Source: Elusimicrobiaceae bacterium (lineage in GTDB: Bacteria; Elusimicrobiota; Elusimicrobia; Elusimicrobiales; Elusimicrobiaceae). From it: a DNA stretch of 64,000 nt. How positions within the stretch are numbered: the first letter of the stretch is position 1; the number at the start of each line of letters is the position of its first letter. The translations under genes and the position numbers were made by a program. Below the pieces are notes generated by a model. That model made no database searches, was not told where the DNA came from, and worked only from the letters and a program-made list of their open reading frames with translations. Below are positions 57,501-64,000 of this stretch, one piece after another. The DNA lies in contig JAEEMS010000013.1 in the NCBI GenBank assembly GCA_016283355.1, positions 1 through 64,000 of the forward strand, read 5' to 3'.

Positions 57501-59933
57501 GAATTCTTCTTCTGCCAGTTGCTCGGGGGTGGGTTTCCACAGGGTTACTCCTCCCGAATTTGCCGGGACGAGTTCCTTTCCTACATTCGAAGCCCGCTGT
57601 GCGGCGGCCTCTGTGCCTAAATTTTTTGCACCTTGTGCGGCCGCTTTTTTGGTAAAATTCTTTGCCCCTTGTTCCGCGGCTTCCGTGGCAAACTGGGCTG
57701 TTTGTTTGGCAGCAAAACGTGACTCGTCTGCGGCGACTCCCCATGCGCCGGATTGTCTTACCTGTTGGGCAACTTTCTCAGTAGCTGTACCGCGTAATTC
57801 CTTGGCCGCGGGTTTCCAAGTTTTGCCGGTGTAGTTAATAGTTTTTATTTCACGCTGCAGGCGGGCTGCCCGGTACGCGGCCTTTGCTTGTTTGTAAGAA
57901 CGAGGTAAAGAGGCAAAGAGCCCGCGCGCCATACGATACCCTCTAGCGATTCTTGCAAAAGCCATTTCAGGAATGAATACCCACAAAATTACCTCTTTGA
58001 AAAAACCGGCAACGCCGTTTAGAGTAGAGGCAGCGTAAAGAGATTTGTTATTATTGATACTGTGTACAACACAAGGCAAAGGTTGAGAAAAACGCGGGCC
58101 TTGCCCGGGGGCACTGATAACACCGCCGGGAGGGGAAAAACGATGTATTATTTCCGCCAATCGGTTTGCTAACTCGTCGACTTTACTGGGCCCCAATCCA
58201 TAAATAGAATCGGTATGTTGTTCCGGGGTTTGTGCCAACGGGCAGTAGATTTGTGTGGCGCGAAAGGCAAAAAATTCGTTCAAATCCGTATCCAAAATCG
58301 GTAAGGAAGCCCAAAGCGGCCCAAAGGAAGTCGGAAGGTTCAGCTCATCTTTTTTTGGTTTTGCCAAATAATTTTGGGAGAAAAAACTGGCCGTTTCCAC
58401 CGCCGCCAAGCGGATAGGGAGTATATATTCCTGGTCCTTTCCTTCTTTGTCAGTCGGGCCTACAAACTCTACCAGTTGGTTCATGATCTCTTGCAAAGAA
58501 GAATCGGAAACAGACGCTTGTTGTACCATTTCATTAATGGTACTGAAGACAGAGGCCACAACAGGAGCAAAATGATAATTTAGTTTTTCTCCGCCGATTT
58601 CATCAAAGGGAGTGTCGATCATATCCTCAAATTTTCTATGTCCCCGGGCCTTATTCACTAAGGAAACGAGATCTTTCAATTGTTTCGGATCGTTTAAAAG
58701 GGTGTATTTGGTGGCCTCGGAAGCTAAAAAGATAGCTTGCTCAAACTCTTGAGAAGTTTGGCTGGATTTGGTTTTATTCAAATAGGATTCCATTTCAGCG
58801 ATAAAATCATTTTGCATTTTCTCCAACAGTGCTCTTTGGGAAGCGCGCTGGATCTCAGGGTTGTCATCCCCGCGTTGAAACTTGCCGAATCCTGTTTCTA
58901 AAGGAGTGACTTGTTTATCATGAAAAGTGGTAGGGTTGGGAATGTCGTTATCCAAATAGAATTTGATAATTTTTAACAATGCAATACGCAATTCCGAAAG
59001 CGCCAAGATGTCAAGGACACTGGATTCTGTTTTCAATTTTTCTTTCAATTCATTAATTTTTTTCAATAAAATAACTTGAATGTACAGTAAATCAACACGG
59101 TAAGGATGTTTTGTTTCCCACAGATTATCTTTATTGGTAGCAAGCGCCTTTAGGCCTTCTTTATTGTTATTACCCACCACGTAAGGAAACATTTCCACCG
59201 TATTCCCCAGCAACGTAGCCGCAACGGCCACTAATTCGGGGTCTGCTGGAGGAAGAAGTGCTTGGTCAACCGGACTGATATATCCGATTAAATCCTCGAA
59301 CTTAACCCCGTCTTCTTCATGTTCAATTTTATACGCCAGTCCGGAAGCACTTCTTACTTGCGGACCGATGGTAGGTATATCCGGATTTGTAAATTTTTCT
59401 GCATAATGGGAAACAGAATGATTGGAAGATTTTTCATTTTCCATCTCTTGCAAGATTTTAGTTGTGATGAAAGAGCGGCTTTGCATTTTCTTTTTGAAGA
59501 AATCAATTGAGTCCTTCAAATCTTTCAAATGTTGTAAAGATTTATCATGTTGTTTAAAATCATATTTATCCAGAGACTTTTCCAACTCTTCATCCCGTTC
59601 TATGTTGTATAGTTGTACATACATCTTGTAGTATTCTTCGATATTAGCGACGTCCGCTTGGAACCTTTGGGTAATTTGTTTCCAGGCAGTATTGTTCATG
59701 GCTTCACGAAGTTCTTTCAGTTCTTTCCAAAGCACGGCTTGCCGCGTGAAATCTTTTGCGCGCGTAGCTTGGAGCAATTCTTTTTGCAGTTGATTGTAAC
59801 GTTTTGCGTTTTCTAGAGAATCATTGGCCTCTGTTTCTACATAAGAACCTGTAAAATTTGCATTGGCAAATGCCGGTACACACATGTTAAACAGTAACGA
59901 AAAAATAAGAATTTGCGCTAAAATTTTCTTCAT
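54597..59933 (-). CDS. Giant secreted protein of unknown family (1778 aa)
   Basis: Signal peptide KKILAQILIFSLLFNMCVPAFA; the ATG follows GAGGAAGTT. The first 600 residues are helical and charged. Around residue 650-690 is a hydrophobic stretch (GVAGFFKEVILWVFIPEMAFARIA). Then come basic helices and three degenerate 13-residue units, AAEQGAKNFTKKA, AAQGAKNLGTEA and AAQRASNVGKEL. A mid-region (residues 900-1100) has beta-rich segments (GGLFASQPVLDANGVVSITEWRL). The C-terminal third is again helical and charged with a possible coiled coil. I recognise no domain. It could be an adhesin, a surface-structure protein or a toxin scaffold, but nothing in the sequence decides this. Element copy C lies 59 nt upstream. 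Confidence 0.8.
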   Translation of the reverse strand: MKKILAQILIFSLLFNMCVPAFANANFTGSYVETEANDSLENAKRYNQLQKELLQATRAKDFTRQAVLWKELKELREAMNNTAWKQITQRFQADVANIEEYYKMYVQLYNIERDEELEKSLDKYDFKQHDKSLQHLKDLKDSIDFFKKKMQSRSFITTKILQEMENEKSSNHSVSHYAEKFTNPDIPTIGPQVRSASGLAYKIEHEEDGVKFEDLIGYISPVDQALLPPADPELVAVAATLLGNTVEMFPYVVGNNNKEGLKALATNKDNLWETKHPYRVDLLYIQVILLKKINELKEKLKTESSVLDILALSELRIALLKIIKFYLDNDIPNPTTFHDKQVTPLETGFGKFQRGDDNPEIQRASQRALLEKMQNDFIAEMESYLNKTKSSQTSQEFEQAIFLASEATKYTLLNDPKQLKDLVSLVNKARGHRKFEDMIDTPFDEIGGEKLNYHFAPVVASVFSTINEMVQQASVSDSSLQEIMNQLVEFVGPTDKEGKDQEYILPIRLAAVETASFFSQNYLAKPKKDELNLPTSFGPLWASLPILDTDLNEFFAFRATQIYCPLAQTPEQHTDSIYGLGPSKVDELANRLAEIIHRFSPPGGVISAPGQGPRFSQPLPCVVHSINNNKSLYAASTLNGVAGFFKEVILWVFIPEMAFARIARGYRMARGLFASLPRSYKQAKAAYRAARLQREIKTINYTGKTWKPAAKELRGTATEKVAQQVRQSGAWGVAADESRFAAKQTAQFATEAAEQGAKNFTKKAAAQGAKNLGTEAAAQRASNVGKELVPANSGGVTLWKPTPEQLAEEEFKSPWKAALKVFFESEKTGAQASELIRGAAKKRNLVTFFTREEKNGQIIDKPIRSNKELKKLIKEGKLEEGGLFASQPVLDANGVVSITEWRLTVPKKANYVDIGNAMLRQDQWEVVSGKPGTVMKKLASGERSAISEKLRLQSRIEAKLLQQGGVDVYVETESGIQLLPNLSKEALQELEHTTPVYILPKGSLSKSSTKKLGGMVAKETAENSTAIVTTKEIIENSGAVKTTLREWQLAGERAFPDVLKGQVATFVGDGFTTHATSLMMNEVYALFYGTQIRAAADLATPLILSNGTGRAARTINALRKILPQVKVAPAFSRAAAPEWIPANLKSVAAGLQRFSLSQFSGNTIFFGTLLIADQVKIIQDAFLKMSEVFANQDMQKLLQDKPALREFLAEEEKKASQEGNKKEETQGPILTDALKPASSYEGITFFLPLLPIWRMYTNIKNELGIQTAKWSELRLITDDQEEELLLNNYYVETKKILGQETLQKMAEKSGIEYIKTELGNLREKVKKDKTIQSLSRSDDKLLENIGTIYNNAINIIESSNAKNIEPLAKWIQTDVEIARGKADAISQLDEDDKTDTKETRSADGKKKQMSPRESINTSFDNYLNRVQTIRTNTTITSQQREETLVKEFKNTLTEIALIVNFSKTSQRKIFPQEIPDPTLKQQIDAIYDKARSVILSDKRTLKEKQQAGNKALKEQDLRIQQYKIQQFLAAPEFFLYAQTDPEFVNQIVARWNKYIDDRQKIWDQDLSDKKKMAKLQNLAIRFDSQNAKIMNEEEIKTFFLQDGLKQALALVYPEYGEEVRATFEARNQELQKIDLDSERSEGEKFMERYKQQSDANLILQNTTYKYQKKAAQDTKFWSKFAHAPETSQETWNEVAKTFITFDMVLLYAELEENNITLTDQLQDEIGEQYEVFLARLESIYNEEDIDAEMMDFMTLQMAYKGAVFSSYRHHQTDRRNWK

Positions 59934-59991
59934 AACTTCCTCACCATTAAGATTACCTTACATACATAGTATAATGGAGGGGGGAATTTTT

Positions 59992-60053
59992 ACAAGGGTC
60001 TTTGGACCTAGATAAAGGGGACCAAAAGGCCTAGATTGATGGTAAAAAGGTCC
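59992..60053 (-). promoter_or_regulatory. Composite upstream element, copy C, with promoter
   Basis: Read toward the 1778-residue protein gene: GGACC, then ATCTAGG (60036-60030), a second ATCTAGG at 60012-60006, and GGTCCAAAGACCCTTGT at the same spacing as copies A and B. TTGTAA at its inner end is 17 nt from TATACT at 59972-59967, a good -35/-10 pair. Confidence 0.65.
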
Positions 60054-60060
60054 TATAGCA

Positions 60061-60085
60061 AAATCCCCCCTGACGGGGGGATTTT
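60061..60085 (-). terminator. Terminator after the PIN-PhoH gene
   Basis: AAATCCCCCC-tgac-GGGGGGATTTT: a GC-rich hairpin with flanking A and T tracts. Confidence 0.85.
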
Positions 60086-60102
60086 AAAACTGCAGGGCCC
60101 GT

Positions 60103-61428
60103 TTACAACAAGCGGGAGGCCAAGTCCGCTAAGCGGCTACGTTCGGTTTTGGTGAACGTAATATGTCCGTAATTTTTCTGGCCTTTTAAACGATCAACCA
60201 AATAGGTAAGCCCGTTGGAGGATACATCCAAATAAGGGGTGTCAATCTGGTAGGGGTCGCCGGTGATAATTACTTTCGTTCCTTCCCCCGCGCGGGTAAG
60301 AATTGTTTTCATTTCGTGCGGAGTGAGGTTCTGCGCATCATCCACAATCATATATTGGCCCGGTAAAGAGCGTCCGCGCATGTGGGTAACGGAGGCAATC
60401 TCTATCTTCCCGCTATCCAAAAGGTAATGGGCTTTTTCTTCGCCTTCATCGGGGTTTTTACGGTCTGCCAAGAAGGCCAAGTTGTCGTAAATGGCGCCCA
60501 TCCAGGCCTCTAACTTTTCTTCTTTGGATCCCGGTAAAAATCCTAAGTCCCGCCCTACCGGTACGATAGAACGGCACACCACCATGCGGCGATATGCATT
60601 TTCATCCATAGTACGTTGCAACCCGGTAGCCAAGGTAATAAGTGTTTTTCCGGTTCCGGCTGTGCCCACTAGGGTAACAATGTCCAAGTTGTCATCCAGT
60701 AACAGTTCCATGGCAAAGCGTTGTTCCTTATTAAGAGGTTTAATACCCCAAGCGGTGGGTTCTTGGTTGGGCAACGGACGCAAAACGAATTCTCCGTTGT
60801 TGGATACGCGCCCGATGGCGGATTTTTTGCTGCCGTCCGCTGTTTTTAAAATAACAAATTGGTTCGGAAAGAACCGAGAAGGGTCCAGTTCCATCTTTTT
60901 GCTACGGTAGAATTGGTCAATCGCCTCGGAAGATACTTCCTCTTCCGTTACGCCGGTGTAGAGCTCGTCCAAATTAACTTTGTCCTTGTTATAATCCTGG
61001 GACGACAACCCCAATGCCTCGGCTTTGAGGCGCATATTGATGTCTTTGGTTACTACAATCACCGGGGCCGTATTTTTTTTGTAAGCTCCCTCTTTTTTAC
61101 TTAATGTATAGGCAATGTTCAGCAGTGAGTTGTCCACTTTATTAAAAGCAATGCAGGCGGGCAAAGAATTGGGCTTGTCCATTTCAATTTTTAACGTTCC
61201 GCCTTTGGGCAATGGTACTCCTTCGTTTAGTCGCCCCAATTTACGCATCTCATCTAAGGTGCGGGAAGCCATACGTGCATTTTTCCCGCGAGTGTCTCCT
61301 TCTGTTTTGAAGGTGTCTAACTCTTCGATAACGGCCATTGGAATGATGATGTCGTTGTCTTCAAATGCTTGTAAACAGGTGATATCGTGTAGCAATACGT
61401 TGGTATCCAAAATAAATGTTTTTTTCAT
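60103..61428 (-). CDS. PIN-domain PhoH family ATPase (YlaK-like)
   Basis: A 441-residue protein. The N-terminal PIN nuclease domain has KTFILDTNVLLHD and VIEELDTFK acidic residues; the C-terminal PhoH domain has Walker A VGTAGTGKTLITLATGL and Walker B QYMIVDDAQNLTPHEMKTILTRAGEGTKVIITGDPYQID. Family members are thought to be RNA helicase/nucleases that act on ribosomal or damaged RNA. Single gene, divergent from the GH57 gene. Confidence 0.93.
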   Translation of the reverse strand: MKKTFILDTNVLLHDITCLQAFEDNDIIIPMAVIEELDTFKTEGDTRGKNARMASRTLDEMRKLGRLNEGVPLPKGGTLKIEMDKPNSLPACIAFNKVDNSLLNIAYTLSKKEGAYKKNTAPVIVVTKDINMRLKAEALGLSSQDYNKDKVNLDELYTGVTEEEVSSEAIDQFYRSKKMELDPSRFFPNQFVILKTADGSKKSAIGRVSNNGEFVLRPLPNQEPTAWGIKPLNKEQRFAMELLLDDNLDIVTLVGTAGTGKTLITLATGLQRTMDENAYRRMVVCRSIVPVGRDLGFLPGSKEEKLEAWMGAIYDNLAFLADRKNPDEGEEKAHYLLDSGKIEIASVTHMRGRSLPGQYMIVDDAQNLTPHEMKTILTRAGEGTKVIITGDPYQIDTPYLDVSSNGLTYLVDRLKGQKNYGHITFTKTERSRLADLASRLL

Positions 61429-61540
61429 AGGAGAACCCCTCTTAAACTAGACAGCTACCTATATTATATCCTTTTTTTTATCCCCGTCAAGACAAAAACT
61501 TTGTGCACAAACCTGCAAGAATTGATATAAAATAATAAGT

Positions 61541-63904
61541 ATGAAATATTTATGTATACACGGCCACTTTTATCAGCCGCCGCGGGAAAACGCCTGGCTG
61601 GAAACGATTGAGTTGCAAGATAGTGCCTTCCCGGCACACGATTGGAACGAGCGCGTTTGCTCGGAATGTTATTCACCTAATGCTTTAGCGCGGGTATTGG
61701 ATGACAAAAAGAATTTAATCGATTTGGCCAACAATTATTCCCGCATCAGTTTTAACTTTGGGCCGACCATTCTATCCTGGATGGAAAAAGAGGAACCCAC
61801 CGTTTATCAAGCTATTTTGGAAGCAGATAAGAAAAGCCAAAAGCGTTTCGGCGGACACGGCAGTGCGATTGCGCAAGTGTACAATCACATGATTTTGCCG
61901 TTGGCCAATGCGCATGATAAAGAAACCCAAATTAAGTGGGGGATTGCTGATTTTGAAAAACGATTCGGCCGTAAACCGGAATCTGTTTGGTTGGCAGAAA
62001 CGGCGTGTAATACAGATACCTTGGAAGCGTTGGCTGCGCAAGGAATGAAATTTGTTATTTTGGCTCCCGGACAATGTGCGCGGGTGCGCAAAATCGGGGC
62101 CGATGAGTGGGAAAATGTAGGTGCGGGCGTGGACCCAAAGCGTGCGTACCAATGCAACCTTCCCAGCGGTAAACAAATTGCGCTTTTCTTTTATGACGGG
62201 CCGATTTCGCAGGGGATTGCCTTTTCCGATACCTTATCATCCGGGGAAAAATTTGCCGCACGGTTGCTCAGCACGTATAACGGAGGGGATGAGGCCCAAC
62301 TGATGCATATTGCTACAGATGGGGAAACGTATGGGCACCATCAAAAATTTTCGGAAATGGCGTTGGCATATTGTCTTAAAAAAATAGAAGAAAGCCCGGA
62401 CGTCACACTCACGGTTTATGGCGAGTTTTTAGAAAAACATCCCCCTACATATGAAGCACAAATTGTAGAAAACACGTCTTGGAGTTGTTTCCATGGGGTA
62501 GAGCGTTGGCGTAATAATTGCGGGTGCAATTCCGGCGGGAAACCCGGTTGGCATCAAAAATGGCGTGCTCCGTTGCGTGCAGCTCTTGATTTTGTGCGTG
62601 ATGAAGGGATAAAAACATTTGAAACACTGGGTCCGAAGTATTTAAAGGATATTTGGGCAGCCCGTAATGCTTACATTGATCTTATTTTGGACCGTAGTGA
62701 AAAGAACCGTGAACAGTTCTTGCAGACGCATGCTACGCAAGAAGGGCTTGAGAATCCGTCTTTCCCGTTGATGTTGCTGGAAATGCAGCGTAATGCTCTT
62801 TTGATGTATACAAGCTGCGGTTGGTTCTTTGATGAAATTAGCGGCATCGAAACGGTGCAAATTATGCAGTACGCTGCCCGTGCAATCGAACTCAACCGTA
62901 ATTTGACGGGTACCGATATCGAGCCGGAATTTATCAATCGCTTGGCTTTAGCTCCCAGCAATTTATCGGATTTGGGTAACGGGGCCACAGTGTATGAGCG
63001 TTATGTTAAACCGCAAATGATGCCCATGGAAAAAATTGCGTTGGAGTACGTGGTTTCTCTCCTGGCAGATAAAACGGTAAATCCTAAGCGTATTTATACG
63101 TACGATATTTTGCATTATTCCCCGGTGGATTTACATCATAAACATGCCAAACTTGTTTACGGTTCCTTTACTTTGCGTTCCGCTATTACACTGGAGGAGA
63201 AGGCGTTGCAATTTGCCGTTTTGCGCCAAAGTGAATCGAATTTTGTTTGTGTAGCCGGTCCGTTGTCCGATCGTACGATTGTATATAATCAGCTTTCCCG
63301 GTTGTTTGGGGAGGGCCATTACGAGGCATGTGCCGGGCTGATGCGCCGGACGTTTGAACAGGAATATCCGTTATCTTTTATGCTGACGGATGTTCGGCGC
63401 AAAGTAGTGGAGACGGCCCGCAAACGTATGGCTCAAGAAACCTATGAAGAGTTTTCTGCCATTTTTGAACATCATTACCCCATTGTGAGAGGGTTGCAAT
63501 CTGTCGGAACTCCCATTCCTCCGCTTTTCTTAACGGTAGCACAGCAAGTGTTGGCGGCCGATTTAAAAGCCCAATTCAGTGCAGCGGATACGAATATCAA
63601 TGAAATTGAAGAAATTATGGAAGATGTAAAAACGTTGGGCATTGATGTAATGTCGCCCGAATTGAAGGACGTAATTACCACCCGGCTTAATTCGCTGTCG
63701 TTTGCATTTGCAAGAGACCCGCGTAATAAAACGGGGGCGTATAAATTGGTTGAGTTTTTAAACTATTTGGAAATCTTCGATTTCCCGGTGGACACAATCA
63801 AAGCGCAAGAATTTGCTTTTTTGGGAGTTCGCGCATTGGGAGAGGAAGCCAAGAAAAAAGATATTATCCGCGCGTTGGCGCGCAAATTGAAAATTGCATT
63901 ATAA
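61541..63904 (+). CDS. GH57 family protein with DUF3536 domain
   Basis: A 787-residue protein. KYLCIHGHFYQPPRENAW is the GH57 start, FGPTILSWMEKEEP follows, and KPESVWLAETACNTDTLEALAAQGMKFVILAP holds the candidate catalytic Glu. IATDGETYGHHQKFSEMALAYCL gives the candidate acid/base Asp region. The long C-terminal helical part corresponds to DUF3536. It is probably cytoplasmic and acts on alpha-glucans; the exact linkage is unknown. The TATAAA box at 61526 is about 10 nt before the ATG and no ribosome site is visible. Confidence 0.88.
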   Translation: MKYLCIHGHFYQPPRENAWLETIELQDSAFPAHDWNERVCSECYSPNALARVLDDKKNLIDLANNYSRISFNFGPTILSWMEKEEPTVYQAILEADKKSQKRFGGHGSAIAQVYNHMILPLANAHDKETQIKWGIADFEKRFGRKPESVWLAETACNTDTLEALAAQGMKFVILAPGQCARVRKIGADEWENVGAGVDPKRAYQCNLPSGKQIALFFYDGPISQGIAFSDTLSSGEKFAARLLSTYNGGDEAQLMHIATDGETYGHHQKFSEMALAYCLKKIEESPDVTLTVYGEFLEKHPPTYEAQIVENTSWSCFHGVERWRNNCGCNSGGKPGWHQKWRAPLRAALDFVRDEGIKTFETLGPKYLKDIWAARNAYIDLILDRSEKNREQFLQTHATQEGLENPSFPLMLLEMQRNALLMYTSCGWFFDEISGIETVQIMQYAARAIELNRNLTGTDIEPEFINRLALAPSNLSDLGNGATVYERYVKPQMMPMEKIALEYVVSLLADKTVNPKRIYTYDILHYSPVDLHHKHAKLVYGSFTLRSAITLEEKALQFAVLRQSESNFVCVAGPLSDRTIVYNQLSRLFGEGHYEACAGLMRRTFEQEYPLSFMLTDVRRKVVETARKRMAQETYEEFSAIFEHHYPIVRGLQSVGTPIPPLFLTVAQQVLAADLKAQFSAADTNINEIEEIMEDVKTLGIDVMSPELKDVITTRLNSLSFAFARDPRNKTGAYKLVEFLNYLEIFDFPVDTIKAQEFAFLGVRALGEEAKKKDIIRALARKLKIAL

Positions 63905-63918
63905 CATGAGGAGCATCT

Positions 63919-64000
63919 ATGGTTCGGCAAGATAAGGTTAACTATTACTTGGATTTGGCAGATGTTGTTTCCAAACGCGGTACGTGTTTGCGTCGCCGAT
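63919..64000 (+). CDS. Deoxycytidylate deaminase-like protein, 5' end only
   Basis: The coding sequence runs off the window. The 27 visible residues, DKVNYYLDLADVVSKRGTCLRRR, resemble the N-terminus of dCMP deaminases (YFMDIAELVAxRSTCLRRxVG), which make dUMP for thymidylate synthesis. The ribosome site TGAGGAGC lies at normal spacing and the gene follows the GH57 gene by 14 nt. The zinc-binding motifs are beyond the edge. Confidence 0.65.
   Translation, partial: MVRQDKVNYYLDLADVVSKRGTCLRRR

Overview
The window reads as chromosomal DNA of an anaerobic, fermentative, diderm bacterium, most likely a gut-type member of the Elusimicrobiota (Elusimicrobium-like). This placement is inference, without database support. 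The evidence for it is: type IV prepilin-like genes with a GFTLIE(L/M)L start, lipid A synthesis (LpxB), an AsmA-like protein and an autotransporter barrel (outer membrane), ferredoxin-dependent 2-oxoacid oxidoreductase and an NfnAB-like bifurcating pair (anaerobic redox), a split-subunit glycine cleavage system, and glycogen phosphorylase plus GH57 (glucan metabolism). Stop codons are standard. I see no phage, insertion sequence, CRISPR array or rRNA.

Layout. 1-4.7 kb: the 3' end of an autotransporter gene with a repetitive Gln/Thr/Tyr tail, then two consecutive units with the same flanks (autotransporter tail plus terminator on the left, start of the chromate transporter gene on the right) but different minus-strand cargo, one an unknown secreted protein and one a subtilase. 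4.6-7.3 kb: a two-gene CHR transporter, a degenerate trypsin-like secreted protein and a YgjP-type metalloprotein. 7.4-17.2 kb: one long plus-strand run, gcvT-gcvH-gcvPA-gcvPB-lplA, a membrane HExxH protein, an AsmA-like protein, pyrE and an rRNA methyltransferase. 17.2-21.4 kb: a minus-strand array of five paralogous secreted proteins. 21.5-25.9 kb: tRNA-Phe, fRMsr, the four-subunit 2-oxoacid:ferredoxin oxidoreductase operon and an MFS transporter. 26-33 kb: two prepilins, trmL, glgP, a DUF1646 transporter, tRNA-Glu and a DUF2157/GDYXXLXY pair. 33-42 kb: ychF, rlmD, an RDD protein, a UvrD/PcrA helicase, a short prepilin, a small membrane protein, gatCA and a Nudix hydrolase. 42-49 kb: POT peptide transporter, lpxB-rsh-zinc ribbon, and ndk followed by two enzyme-like proteins that lack key catalytic residues. 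49-64 kb: two very large secreted proteins of unknown family, YtxH, the NfnAB-like pair, a PIN-PhoH protein, a GH57 protein and the start of a dCMP deaminase gene.

How the parts fit. The glycine cleavage genes travel with a lipoate ligase that could charge GcvH. The ferredoxin-linked oxidoreductase and NfnAB-like pair would exchange electrons among ferredoxin, NADH and NADPH. The peptide transporter, amino-acid oxidation and glucan enzymes suggest growth on peptides and stored or imported glucan.

The most unusual signal is regulatory. Three large or unknown secreted-protein genes, tens of kilobases apart, share a gap-free 45-bp upstream element with palindromic boxes at identical spacing. 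A partial fourth copy precedes the five-gene paralog array. This looks like a shared promoter or operator for a secreted-protein regulon. Several housekeeping genes also have a -10 box so close to the start codon that their mRNAs should be leaderless.
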